Assembly: GCA_964509335.1 (NCBI GenBank)
Contig: CAZDXB010000009.1
Coordinates: 34,233-98,232 of the forward strand
DNA: 64,000 nucleotides
Source of the DNA: CAZDXB01 sp964509335
Lineage (GTDB): Bacteria > Bacteroidota > Ignavibacteria > Kapaibacteriales > UBA2268
Direction of reading: 5' to 3'
Positions 43,995 to 53,085 of this stretch are shown piece after piece. A program made the translations under genes and the position numbers. The notes below the pieces were generated by a model, which had not been told where the DNA came from, did no database searches, and saw only the letters and a program-made list of their open reading frames with translations. Each line of letters begins with the position of its first letter. Position 1 is the first letter of the stretch.

Positions 43995-44021
43995 TTATCG
44001 GAACGATTTGCTAAATGTTTA
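43995..44021 (-). promoter_or_regulatory. Sigma-28 promoter candidate distal to the chemoreceptor gene
   Basis: The minus strand reads TAAACATT, 11 bases, then TCCGATAA, matching TAAAGTTT-N11-GCCGATAA with exact spacing and one -10 mismatch. It lies about 205 bases before the chemoreceptor ATG. It shares GTTCCGATAA with the proximal element. Confidence 0.6.
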
Positions 44022-44300
44022 AGATTTTTTTAGTTTTTTTCTATTGATAGCGATGCATCTACTAGCGACGGCGTGGATATGAAATGATATTCATTTGTCG
44101 TTTTTTGTCGAAGCGATTTCCGACGGGATTTAATATTTTGGCGTTATTGAAATAACAAGAATAAGAGGTTTCGTCTTAAAAAAAATTCTCGTTGGATATT
44201 TAGAAATCGTTTAAATAGTCGATAAAAATAATATCATAAATTGATTGTCTATTATATTCAAAAATTTGTTGTAAATAAAGAAAAAGATTAAGAGGTAGAG

Positions 44301-46583
44301 ATGCCCGAAAATCAGAACGGCGCGCAGGACGAAGAAACTCAAGAGATGCTGAAGCAGTTTGTCTCCGAGGCTTTCGACTCTTTAGAAACGAGCGAACCGA
44401 TAGTCGAGGATTTGACCGGAGAGGATAATTCCGAGTCGGTGAACGCTATTTTCCGAACATTTCATACAATTAAGGGCTTGTCGGGCTTTTTCGAGATGAA
44501 CGTGATAAATAAGTTCACCCACAAAGCCGAAAATTTGCTCGATATAATGCGTAAGCAAAATAAGCCTCAGCCCGAGGAGAGGGTAACGGTAGTATATCAG
44601 GCTTTTGATTTGGTCAGGGCGCTTCTGCAGCGTGTCAACGAGGATTTGACCGACGAAGGCGGCGCCGAGGAAGTCGATAATATGATATTGATTATTCAAG
44701 ACGCTATCGACAAAATACAAGATACGGGCGAGGAAGAAGACGCTGAGGAAGAAAGCGCGGAAGAGCCAGCCGAAGAAGTAAAGGAAGAGCCGGAAGCGGT
44801 TGAAGAAGCGCAAGCCGAAGAACCGGAGCAAGCGGAAGAGCCGGAGGAAAAAGACGAAGAGGAGCCGGAATCTTTAATAGACGACGATATGTTAGACCAA
44901 TACGTTACTAATTCCAACGAGCTTTTGGACTTGGCTGAAAGAAATCTGCTTGATTTAGAGAAGAATCCCGACGACGAGGATAAAATCAGAGAGACTTTTC
45001 AAGCTATTCACAGTTTGAAAGGCAATTCGGGTTTTATGGGATTCGGCGATATCGAGGAAGTTTCTATGGAAATGGAAACGATATTGGATTCGGTTAGAAG
45101 CAAGGAGTTGGAAATCGAGCAAAATCTCGCTTCTATTTTGCTCAGCAATATCGAGCAAATACGCAAGATGATAGCTAAGCTGGAAGGCAAAGGCGAGGAA
45201 AAGAAAGAAGAAATCGAGGAAAAAGAACCGGAGTCGCCTAAGGAAGAGAAAAAGGAAGCTGAAGAAGAAAAGGAAGAAATAAAATTAGAAGACATAGAAG
45301 AGAAGCCTAAAGAGGAGAAAAAGCCGAAGAAGAAACCGGATAAGAAGAAGAAGCCGCAGAAAGCGCTTTCAAAGATGCCGAAGATGGAACGCAAGGATAT
45401 TAGGGTGGAGACGACGAAAATCGACAAGCTATTCGATATGGTCGGCGAGTTGATAACAATTGAATCGATGGTAACGAACAATCCCGATTTGGACGGTTTA
45501 AACCTACCTAATTTTCAGAAGTCGGCGAATATGCTGAACAAGATAACGAGGGAGCTTCAAGAAATCTCAATGTCTATTAGAATGATGCCTCTGGAAGGCT
45601 TGTTTTTCAAAATGAAGCGTTTGATAAGGGACGTTTCGATTAAAAGAGAAAAGAAAGTCGATTTAACTATTTCCGGCGAAGACACGGAAATGGACAAAAA
45701 CGTGATAGACGAGATTTCCGACCCGTTAGTTCATATATTGAGGAATTCGGTTGACCACGGAATCGAGCCGCCGGAGGAGAGATTAGCCAAAGGCAAGCCG
45801 GAGAAGGGAGAAGTGAAGCTAAGCGCGAAATACGAAGGCAACGAGATATTAATTATAGTGGAAGACGACGGGCAGGGTTTGGACAAAGAAAAGATTTTGC
45901 ACAAAGCGATTGAAAAAGGCGTTTTGAAGACTTCGCCGGAGAATATGACCGAAAGGGAGATTAACGCGTTAATATTCGAGCCCGGCTTTTCGACGGCGAA
46001 GGAAGTAACGGATATATCCGGCAGGGGGGTCGGTATGGACGTCGTCCGCAAGAATATCGAGAAGTTGAGAGGCAAAGTAACGATAGACAGCGAAGAGGGC
46101 AAAGGTTCTGTGTTTACTTTGAGGATACCTTTGACTTTGGCGATAATGGAAGCGATGATATTAAGAGTGGGCAAAGGAATGTACGCCGCGCCCTTGCTTT
46201 CCGTGAGGGAGTCTTTTAGACCCGACCCGGAGGATATAAGCGTTACGATGGACGGTCTTGAGGTGATTAGAGTAAGAGACGAGGCGCTTCCGATAATTCG
46301 CCTTCACGAGTTGTTAAATTTAAAGCCGGACAGCGAAGATTTAGAAAAGGGGATATTTTTAATTATAGACGCCGGCGAAAAGAGCGCTTGTTTGTTTGTC
46401 GATGAAATAGTCGGTCAGCAGCAAGCGGTATTGAAGAATTTGTCGAATTACATCGGAGCCGTTCCCGGATTGACCGGCTGTATGATTTTGGGCGACGGTA
46501 GCATTGGTTTAATATTAGACGTGGACAACTTAATTGAAATGTCCGCTAAATTCGAATATGAATTGGAAACAAACAACGGGTAG
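44301..46583 (+). CDS. cheA: Chemotaxis histidine kinase CheA with two Hpt domains (set 2)
   Basis: The 760-residue protein has Hpt 1 (H55 in FRTFHTIKG), an acidic linker and Hpt 2 (H237 in FQAIHSLKG). A Lys/Glu linker (about 295-365), a dimerisation domain (DIRVETTKIDKLFDMVGELI), an ATPase domain (HILRNSVDHGIEPPEER, DDGQGLD, GRGVGMDVV) and a CheW-like domain complete it. Two phosphorylatable histidines allow two phospho-transfer routes, for example to CheB and to the single-domain regulator at 51529. It is the first gene of set 2, followed three bases later by cheW. Confidence 0.95.
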   Translation: MPENQNGAQDEETQEMLKQFVSEAFDSLETSEPIVEDLTGEDNSESVNAIFRTFHTIKGLSGFFEMNVINKFTHKAENLLDIMRKQNKPQPEERVTVVYQAFDLVRALLQRVNEDLTDEGGAEEVDNMILIIQDAIDKIQDTGEEEDAEEESAEEPAEEVKEEPEAVEEAQAEEPEQAEEPEEKDEEEPESLIDDDMLDQYVTNSNELLDLAERNLLDLEKNPDDEDKIRETFQAIHSLKGNSGFMGFGDIEEVSMEMETILDSVRSKELEIEQNLASILLSNIEQIRKMIAKLEGKGEEKKEEIEEKEPESPKEEKKEAEEEKEEIKLEDIEEKPKEEKKPKKKPDKKKKPQKALSKMPKMERKDIRVETTKIDKLFDMVGELITIESMVTNNPDLDGLNLPNFQKSANMLNKITRELQEISMSIRMMPLEGLFFKMKRLIRDVSIKREKKVDLTISGEDTEMDKNVIDEISDPLVHILRNSVDHGIEPPEERLAKGKPEKGEVKLSAKYEGNEILIIVEDDGQGLDKEKILHKAIEKGVLKTSPENMTEREINALIFEPGFSTAKEVTDISGRGVGMDVVRKNIEKLRGKVTIDSEEGKGSVFTLRIPLTLAIMEAMILRVGKGMYAAPLLSVRESFRPDPEDISVTMDGLEVIRVRDEALPIIRLHELLNLKPDSEDLEKGIFLIIDAGEKSACLFVDEIVGQQQAVLKNLSNYIGAVPGLTGCMILGDGSIGLILDVDNLIEMSAKFEYELETNNG

Positions 46584-46586
46584 AAA

Positions 46587-47102
46587 ATGGGGGAAGATGA
46601 AATTCAATCAGTCGAAGCGACTGGAGTGGAAAACGAAGATTTAGAAAACGCGCAAAAAGACCGTTATCTTAGTTTTAAGCTAGGCGATAAACAATACGCC
46701 GTGGATATAAAGTACGTTATGGAAATAATCGGTATAATGAACATTACCGATGTCCCGAACACCAAGAATTTTATTAAGGGTATAATCAATTTGAGGGGAA
46801 ATATAACGCCGGTAATATGTTTGAGGTCTCGTTTTGGGATGGAGGAATCTGAATACGACGACAGGACTACCATTATTGTGATAGAGTATGAAAATTACAG
46901 AGTGGGTTTGATAGTTGACGAAGTGGCGGAGGTTCAAAATATACCCGAAGAGGCAATCGCTCCGCCTCCGGAAACAAATAAAGGTTTTAGAAGCAGGTTC
47001 ATCGAGGGTATGGGGAAAATCGGAAAACAAATTTTAATAATTTTAAACTTAAACAACGTTTTATTCGACACTAGCGGAGAAGAAAGTCTTGACGAAGAAT
47101 AA
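46587..47102 (+). CDS. cheW: Chemotaxis coupling protein CheW
   Basis: The 171-residue protein is a CheW domain: YLSFKLGDKQYAVDIKYVMEI, VPNTKNFIKGIINLRGNITP and YRVGLIVDEVAEVQNI. It links CheA to receptor tips. It has short acidic extensions at both ends. It lies three bases after cheA and six before cheR. It is the only CheW in the window, so it may also serve set 1. Confidence 0.95.
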   Translation: MGEDEIQSVEATGVENEDLENAQKDRYLSFKLGDKQYAVDIKYVMEIIGIMNITDVPNTKNFIKGIINLRGNITPVICLRSRFGMEESEYDDRTTIIVIEYENYRVGLIVDEVAEVQNIPEEAIAPPPETNKGFRSRFIEGMGKIGKQILIILNLNNVLFDTSGEESLDEE

Positions 47103-47108
47103 TAATAT

Positions 47109-47987
47109 ATGGCGGATAAGAGAAAAAATAGGAACGATAAATTTGAGTTTTCGAGCTCCGTCGTTAAGTTCGAAGACCAAGAATTTAAGCAGGTAATCGC
47201 TTATGTTTATAACGCGATAGGAATAAATCTAACCGAAAAGAAGCGCAATTTAGTAACGGCTAGATTGCAAAAAGTATTGCGGGCGCGTAAACTCACCAAT
47301 TTTAAGGATTATTACGAAGCTTTGGTCGCCGACAAATCGGGCGAAATGCTAAGCGAGTTGGCGAACAATATTTCGACCAATCACACATTTTTTTACAGAG
47401 AAAACGCTCACTTTGATTTTTTTTACGAGCGAACGCTTCCTGAGATTGAAGAAAGACTAAAGGAAAACAATTCCAACGATATAAGAGTTTGGAGCGCGGG
47501 ATGCTCCAGCGGGGAAGAGCCTTATATGTTGGTAATGCTAATGAAGGAGTTTTTCGGAAAAGATTACGCGAGGTTCGACGCCGGAGTTTTGGCTACGGAT
47601 ATTTCCCAAAACGCTTTAAGGTTCGCCAAAAGGGGCGTTTATCCCAAAGATAGATTGAAGTATATGCCCGATAAATACCGGAAGAAGTATTTTAATAAAG
47701 TTACACAGGACGAGAGTCGCGTTATCGACGAAATAAGAAAAGAGGTAACTTATAGGCGTTTTAACTTGATGAATAAGACTTTTCCCTTTAAGAAGCCTTT
47801 CGACGCAATTTTTTGCCGCAACGTAATGATATATTTCGACGAAAAGACTAAAGCGGAATTAGCGAGGAAGTTTTACGATTTTATCGTTCCCGGCGGCTAT
47901 TTATTTATAGGACATTCCGAAAGTATCAACAGAGTAGAAGGATGCAGATTTAAATATATCCAGCCCGCTTTATATCGGAAATTATAA
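47109..47987 (+). CDS. cheR: Chemotaxis protein methyltransferase CheR (set 2)
   Basis: The 292-residue protein has the helical N-terminal CheR domain (about 25-85) and the SAM domain with VWSAGCSSGEEPYMLVM and FDAIFCRNVMIYFDE. It adds methyl groups to chemoreceptor glutamates. It is fairly distant from the set 1 CheR (AASSTGEEPYTLAI there), so the two sets are not a recent duplicate. It follows cheW by six bases. Confidence 0.94.
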   Translation: MADKRKNRNDKFEFSSSVVKFEDQEFKQVIAYVYNAIGINLTEKKRNLVTARLQKVLRARKLTNFKDYYEALVADKSGEMLSELANNISTNHTFFYRENAHFDFFYERTLPEIEERLKENNSNDIRVWSAGCSSGEEPYMLVMLMKEFFGKDYARFDAGVLATDISQNALRFAKRGVYPKDRLKYMPDKYRKKYFNKVTQDESRVIDEIRKEVTYRRFNLMNKTFPFKKPFDAIFCRNVMIYFDEKTKAELARKFYDFIVPGGYLFIGHSESINRVEGCRFKYIQPALYRKL

Positions 47988-48041
47988 ATTTGTATATTCG
48001 CGTTTAGTTATTTTGCTTTTAAAATTATAAATGGAATTTAG

Positions 48042-49109
48042 ATGGCTGAGAATAAAAGGACGATAAAAGTATTAGTGGTTGACGATTCCGCTTTGGTGAG
48101 GGATATACTAAAGAAAGGTTTGTCGAAGGACCCTAATATTGAAGTGGTCGGCGCTGCGCCGGACGTTTACGCGGCGAGAGATTTGATAGTGGAGAAAAAC
48201 CCCGACGTACTGTCTTTGGATATAGAGATGCCGCGAATGGACGGCGTCGAGTTTTTAAGGAGGTTGATGCCTCAGCGTCCTATTCCGGTAGTAGTAGTGA
48301 GTTCGCTAACTCAAAAGGGCAAGCATATAACGATGCAAGCTTTGGAGGCGGGCGCGGTTGACTTTATTTCTAAGCCTTCGGCGGACTTAGCGCGCGGCTT
48401 GGAAGAGATGATGATGGAGTTAAGGACGAAAATCAAAATCGCCGCGGACGCTAACGTTTCTCATTGGAAAGACAAACGAATCGATTTAATTCAAAAGAGG
48501 GAAGAAGCCGAATCAAAAGCTTTAAAAGAATCGACCGACAAAGTAATTATTATTGGAGCTTCGACCGGAGGCACCGAGGCGTTGAGAAAAGTTATTTTGC
48601 GGATGCCCGCTAACTCTCCGGGAATAGTTATAGTGCAGCATATGCCGCCCGGGTTCACCAAAACTTTCGCGGATAGATTGAACGAGCAAGCTTTAATGCA
48701 AGTCAAAGAAGCGGAGGACGGCGACAGAATCATTACGGGCAGAGTTTTAGTTGCGCCCGGCGATTTTCATTTAAAAGTCGTTCGTTCGGGAGGACATTAC
48801 AAAGTTCGCACAGACAAGCAAGAGAAAGTAAACGGTCATAGACCGTCGGTTGACGTGTTGATGTATTCGGCGGCTCAGAACGTCGCCGCCAACGCTTACG
48901 GAGTTATTTTGACCGGAATGGGCAAGGACGGAGCCGAAGGGCTAAAAGCGATGAAAGACGCCGGAGCTAAAACAATCGGTCAGAACGAGGAAAGCTGCAT
49001 TGTTTACGGTATGCCGAAAGTAGCTTTTGACAGGGGAGCGGTGGACGTTCAGGTTCACGTCGATAATATTGCCGACTCATTAACAAAATTAATAAGCAAG
49101 GACAGTTGA
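48042..49109 (+). CDS. cheB: Chemotaxis protein-glutamate methylesterase CheB (set 2)
   Basis: The 355-residue protein has a receiver (D60 in VLSLDIEMPRMDG), a linker and the methylesterase domain with Ser in GASTGGTEAL, His in VQHMPPGF and Asp in LTGMGKDG. It reverses CheR methylation. The spacing to cheR (54 bases) and to the hybrid kinase (18 bases) suggests one operon. Confidence 0.95.
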   Translation: MAENKRTIKVLVVDDSALVRDILKKGLSKDPNIEVVGAAPDVYAARDLIVEKNPDVLSLDIEMPRMDGVEFLRRLMPQRPIPVVVVSSLTQKGKHITMQALEAGAVDFISKPSADLARGLEEMMMELRTKIKIAADANVSHWKDKRIDLIQKREEAESKALKESTDKVIIIGASTGGTEALRKVILRMPANSPGIVIVQHMPPGFTKTFADRLNEQALMQVKEAEDGDRIITGRVLVAPGDFHLKVVRSGGHYKVRTDKQEKVNGHRPSVDVLMYSAAQNVAANAYGVILTGMGKDGAEGLKAMKDAGAKTIGQNEESCIVYGMPKVAFDRGAVDVQVHVDNIADSLTKLISKDS

Positions 49110-49127
49110 TATTTGTCTCCCCAATAA

Positions 49128-51527
49128 ATGCCTGAAAATAAAAAGAAATACGATTTAACCGTTTTGGCCGTCGAGGACGACCCAGACTCGAACTTGTTTT
49201 TAACTACTTTTCTTAGACTGTTTTTTACCGAAGTGATTTCCGCTAAAGACGGAGTAGAAGGTTTAGAGGCTTATAAAAAACGCGGACCTTCAATAGTCGT
49301 CGCCGATATTGCTATGCCTAATATGAACGGTCTGGAGATGGCGGAGAAGATTAAAAGCGTAAACCCCAACGTTCAAATTATTCTTCAGACCGCTTTCGAC
49401 AACACGGAGTATTTGCTAAAAGCTCTTGAAATCGGCATCGACGATTACCTTCTTAAGCCGCTGCAGAAAAACGCGATTATCGCTTCACTTTCCAGAGCGG
49501 CTGATATCGTTTTGCTGGAACGTGAATTAGAAGCGAAGAACAAAAATATAAGGAAGATTTCTCACGCCGTCGAACAGAGTTCGAATTTAACGCTGATATT
49601 AGACGGAAAGGGAACGATAGAATACGCTAATTCCAAGTTTTTTGAGTTTTTTGACTTCAACAAAAGCGAAGTTTACGGTAAATCTACGGAGGAGACGTTA
49701 AAAAATAATTTCGGAGCCGCGGTATTAGGCAATTTGCGCGAATCTATCGAAGCGGGTTCGGATTGGACGGACGAATTCAGTATCGATAAGGAGGGAGCGT
49801 GTTGTTGGTTTAAAGCAAATCTTTCGGCGGTTAAAGACGAAGGCGGAAAAATCAGAAATTACTCTTTGTTGTTAATCGACGTAACGGCTCTGAAAAAAGC
49901 TGAAAAAGAATTAAGGCAGATAAACGAAAATTTGGAAAAACGAGTCGAGGAGCGAACCGCTCAACTGAAAAGAGCGAAAGACGAAGCGGAGGCGGCTAAC
50001 CGCGCGAAGTCGGCTTTTTTAGCTAAAGTCAGCCACGAATTAAGGACGCCTTTAAACGGAATAATCGGTCTTACGGGCATTTTACTCGACGATAAGTTAA
50101 GCGAGAAGCAAATAAATTTCTTAGAGATGATTAAGGAGTCGGGCGAAAATCTTTTAAAGATAATAAACGATATTATTAATTATTCGAAGTTGGAATCGGG
50201 CAAGCTGAAATTGGATGAAACCGTTTTCGTTCCGAAAGTTTGCGCCGTCAACGCGACGGAGCTTTTGTCTAAAAGCGCCGAGGATAAAGGTCTCGCTATA
50301 AAAGTGTCGATAGACGAGAGCTTGCCGGAAAAAATAATAGGCGACCCCGTTAGATTGCAGCAAATAATAACTAATTTATTGGAAAACGCGATTAAGTTTA
50401 CCGAAGAAGGCGCGGTGGAAGTAAAAGCCAAGAAAATAGAAGAACATTCTAAAATGATAAAATTGCAATTTTCTGTTAAGGATACGGGAACGGGTATTTC
50501 CGAAGACAAGCAATCTGAACTTTTCGAAAGTTTCTCGCAAGTTGAAGACTATATGACTAGGAAACGCGGCGGAACGGGATTGGGATTGAATATAGCCAAG
50601 GAGTTGGTGGATTTAATGAACGGCGAAATTTGGGTGGAGTCGGAATCGGGCGGCGGCAGTGAGTTTTTCTTTACGGCAAGCTTTGTTAAGCCCGAAAAAG
50701 AGGACGCTATAAGCGAGGATAAGCGGGAGGAAAATTTAGAAGAAACTGCGAGCCAATATCCAGAAGCTAATCTCAAGGTTTTGATAGCGGAAGATAGCTA
50801 CGTTAATTTGGAGGTGTTAAAAGAAGCTTTGTCCGTTAAGAATTGGGAGTCGATAGCGGCGACCGACGGAGTAGAGGCTCTCGAGGTTTATAAATCGCGA
50901 GATTTCGATTTGATTTTGATGGACGTCTGGATGCCGGAGAAGGACGGCTTGGAAGCGACTAGAGATATAAGAGAAATTGAAAAAGAAAAAGAGAAAAGGA
51001 CACCTATTGTGGGACTTACCGCTATCGACGGCGAAGACGACGAAAGAAAATGCTTGGAAGCGGGAATGGACGACGTAATCGCGAAGCCTTTTGAATTGAA
51101 AGAATTTTTCGACGTAATTTATAAGGCGTTAGGTATAGACAGTAGTGGCGACTCGGCAGAAAAAAGCGCTTTGAATCTTGAGCAATTGATTAAATCTATA
51201 AATTACAACGAAGATTTGTTCAAAAATATCGTCGATTATTTCGCCGGGAAGTCTAACGAAACAATTGAAAAGATAGAGGAAGCGGTAAAATCAGATAGTT
51301 TTAAGGAAATTAAAAGTAAGGCGCACAAATTCAAATCGGAGTTGGGCAATTTCGGAGCGGAGAAATCTGTTAGTATATTAAAGCGGATAGAGCGATTAGC
51401 CGATGAAAATAATATTAACGGGATGGAGGAATTAATCGGCGATTTGAAAAAAGCCGTAAAGAAAGTGAACGAGGAATTGAAAGAAATTGATATTAAAGAG
51501 TTAATAAAATCTATTAAAGGAGAATGA
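49128..51527 (+). CDS. Hybrid histidine kinase: receiver-PAS-HisKA-ATPase-receiver-Hpt
   Basis: The 799-residue soluble protein begins with a receiver (D60 in VVADIAMPNMNG). It continues with PAS (about 145-260), a coiled coil, HisKA (H303 in KVSHELRTPLNG), an ATPase (DTGTGIS, GGTGLGLNIA), a second receiver (D599 in LILMDVWMP) and a C-terminal Hpt (H733 in KAHKFKSELGNF). This is a full internal phosphorelay whose last His could pass phosphate to the single receiver encoded one base downstream. The N-terminal receiver could take input from CheA of the same operon. No membrane helix is present. Confidence 0.95.
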   Translation: MPENKKKYDLTVLAVEDDPDSNLFLTTFLRLFFTEVISAKDGVEGLEAYKKRGPSIVVADIAMPNMNGLEMAEKIKSVNPNVQIILQTAFDNTEYLLKALEIGIDDYLLKPLQKNAIIASLSRAADIVLLERELEAKNKNIRKISHAVEQSSNLTLILDGKGTIEYANSKFFEFFDFNKSEVYGKSTEETLKNNFGAAVLGNLRESIEAGSDWTDEFSIDKEGACCWFKANLSAVKDEGGKIRNYSLLLIDVTALKKAEKELRQINENLEKRVEERTAQLKRAKDEAEAANRAKSAFLAKVSHELRTPLNGIIGLTGILLDDKLSEKQINFLEMIKESGENLLKIINDIINYSKLESGKLKLDETVFVPKVCAVNATELLSKSAEDKGLAIKVSIDESLPEKIIGDPVRLQQIITNLLENAIKFTEEGAVEVKAKKIEEHSKMIKLQFSVKDTGTGISEDKQSELFESFSQVEDYMTRKRGGTGLGLNIAKELVDLMNGEIWVESESGGGSEFFFTASFVKPEKEDAISEDKREENLEETASQYPEANLKVLIAEDSYVNLEVLKEALSVKNWESIAATDGVEALEVYKSRDFDLILMDVWMPEKDGLEATRDIREIEKEKEKRTPIVGLTAIDGEDDERKCLEAGMDDVIAKPFELKEFFDVIYKALGIDSSGDSAEKSALNLEQLIKSINYNEDLFKNIVDYFAGKSNETIEKIEEAVKSDSFKEIKSKAHKFKSELGNFGAEKSVSILKRIERLADENNINGMEELIGDLKKAVKKVNEELKEIDIKELIKSIKGE

Positions 51528-51528
51528 G

Positions 51529-51924
51529 ATGAAGATATTAGTCGTCGAAGACGATTATATTACTTCGCGAGTGCTACAGGAAATTTTGTTGTCGTTCGGC
51601 GATTGCGACGTCGCCGAAGACGGCAAGGAAGCGCTGGAGCTTTTCGAGGAGGCTCACGAGCGCGGCGTTCCTTACGACGTAATATTTCTGGATATAATGA
51701 TGCCGGAGCTTGACGGACAAGAGACTCTCAATCATATAAGGGATTACGAGACTCAGGAGAATATAAAAGGCTTAGAGGGAGTGAAAATCGTAATGACAAC
51801 CGCTCTCGACGATTTTGAAAATATAAAAACAGCGTTTAAAAATCAGTGCGAAGATTATATAGTGAAGCCGTTCGACAAGGATAAAATAACTAATTCATTG
51901 ATTAAACTTGGTTTTCTGAGTTAA
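51529..51924 (+). CDS. Single-domain response regulator, likely output of the hybrid kinase
   Basis: The 131-residue receiver has the acidic pair E7/D8/D9, phosphoacceptor D55 in VIFLDIMMP, Thr in MTTALDD and Lys in YIVKPF. Its ATG is one base after the hybrid kinase stop, so it is probably the partner of the C-terminal Hpt and of CheA in this set. It lacks an output domain, so it must act by binding a partner. Its 3' end overlaps the convergent dedA gene by 23 bases. Confidence 0.92.
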   Translation: MKILVVEDDYITSRVLQEILLSFGDCDVAEDGKEALELFEEAHERGVPYDVIFLDIMMPELDGQETLNHIRDYETQENIKGLEGVKIVMTTALDDFENIKTAFKNQCEDYIVKPFDKDKITNSLIKLGFLS

Positions 51925-52525
51925 TATTTTTCTTTCTGGCGAATTTTTTGGCTACAAAAAACGCCGTAGCGGCAATGATAGCGGGTATAATTATCCATCC
52001 GTATAGGGAAATTGTTTCTCGCGCGAGTTTCCAGTTTTCGCCTAAAACGACGCCCGCATAAATTAAAATCAAGTTCCAAATAAGCGCGCTAAAGCTGGCT
52101 AGAGCGATAGTTGGAAGGTCGCGCATTTTCGACATACCGGCTAAGAACGAAATCAAGCCTCTGGTGCCGGATAAAAATCTATTGCCAGCTATAACGTAAT
52201 ATCCGTATTTGCTAAGCCAACGGTTTGGTTTTTCTAACTTTTCTTCCGTAATAAAGGAGAATTTTTTTGAGTATATCGCCTTTTTTCCAAGAACTCTGCC
52301 CAAAAAGAACATAATAGCGAAACCGACAGTGGAGCCGGCGGTGGCGGATAGAAGGAGCGGTATTAAATCTATCGAGTCGATGCCTACCAAAGTGCCGGTG
52401 AATATAATAACGGAGTCGCAAGGCGAAGGCGGGAAGACGTTTTCTAGAATGGTGAAGAAGAACGCTCCGATTAAGACCCAATACCAAGGGACTGTGGATA
52501 AAAATTCTACCGCCGATTCAAGCAT
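51902..52525 (-). CDS. DedA family membrane protein
   Basis: The 207-residue protein has four to five hydrophobic segments. It carries the DedA motifs ENVFPPSPCDSVIIFTG near residue 28 and GNRFLSGTRGLISFLAGMSKM near residue 115. DedA proteins recycle lipid carriers such as undecaprenyl phosphate across the inner membrane and support envelope balance. It is just downstream of the GmhB-like gene and shares 23 bases at the 3' end with the convergent response regulator. Confidence 0.9.
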   Translation of the reverse strand: MLESAVEFLSTVPWYWVLIGAFFFTILENVFPPSPCDSVIIFTGTLVGIDSIDLIPLLLSATAGSTVGFAIMFFLGRVLGKKAIYSKKFSFITEEKLEKPNRWLSKYGYYVIAGNRFLSGTRGLISFLAGMSKMRDLPTIALASFSALIWNLILIYAGVVLGENWKLARETISLYGWIIIPAIIAATAFFVAKKFARKKNINSENQV

Positions 52526-52527
52526 AG

Positions 52528-53085
52528 TTATTTAGAATTAGTCGATAAAATAATGTCTTTGGCTTCGTATAAGTTTTCAGCGAAAAAATCCGCCTCGGGG
52601 CAGTCGGTTTCTTTATGACTCCCTACCAAAATAGTTTTTAGCGCGGCTCTTTTACCGGCAATCGCGTCTTTTGGGCTGTCGCCAATCATCCAAGAAGAGA
52701 AAACGTCTATGTTCCATTTTTTTATACCTTTCAAAAGCATTCCCGGATTTGGTTTGCGATAAAAACTGTCTTCTTTTTCCAAATCGCAACAATAATAGAT
52801 ATCGTCGAAGTTGAAGGAGTATTCTTTTTTTAATTTACCTTGGATGAAATCGAAAACTTCCCGCAATTGTTCTTCGGTCATCAAGCCTTTTCCCACTCCC
52901 TGCTGATTGGTAACCATAAACGTTTTGAAGCCGTTTCGTTTGATTTCCGGGAATATTGAAAGGAAGTCTATTAAAAAGACTAACTCATCCGGTTTTTTGA
53001 CGTAAGCCTCAGCCAATCTGAAATTTATGACGCCGTCTCTATCAAAAAATACGGCTTTTACTTTATTTTCTTTATTTCCGTTCAA
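52528..53085 (-). CDS. HAD-family phosphatase, GmhB (D-glycero-D-manno-heptose 1,7-bisphosphate phosphatase)-like
   Basis: The protein shows the HAD/histidinol-phosphatase motifs: VKAVFFDRDGVIN, then TNQQGVGKG, the Cys-containing YYCCDLEKEDSFYRKPNPGM segment and MIGDSPKDAIAGKRA. Such enzymes remove the C7 phosphate in heptose synthesis for lipopolysaccharide. I place the start at TTG 53085, because TTGA overlaps the upstream glycosyltransferase stop by four bases and gives the usual length of 185 residues. An ATG at 53148 would add 21 unconserved residues inside the other gene. The CC motif replaces the full zinc site of E. coli GmhB, so the substrate is not certain. Confidence 0.82.
   Translation of the reverse strand: MNGNKENKVKAVFFDRDGVINFRLAEAYVKKPDELVFLIDFLSIFPEIKRNGFKTFMVTNQQGVGKGLMTEEQLREVFDFIQGKLKKEYSFNFDDIYYCCDLEKEDSFYRKPNPGMLLKGIKKWNIDVFSSWMIGDSPKDAIAGKRAALKTILVGSHKETDCPEADFFAENLYEAKDIILSTNSK

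Larger units (their letters stand above)
43791..44300. other. Divergent intergenic region between chemoreceptor and cheA of set 2
   Basis: This 510-base AT-rich region carries the two sigma-28-like elements that face the chemoreceptor gene. On the plus strand, GTCGATAA near 44217 resembles a sigma-28 -10 box, but no TAAA lies at the right distance, so I do not call it. A ribosome site (AGAGG) precedes the cheA ATG at 44301. No open frame here looks coding. Confidence 0.6.

Noticed and set aside
44205..44225. Sigma-28 promoter for cheA of set 2.
   Set aside because: GTCGATAA resembles the -10 box, but the -35 position reads TTTA instead of TAAA.
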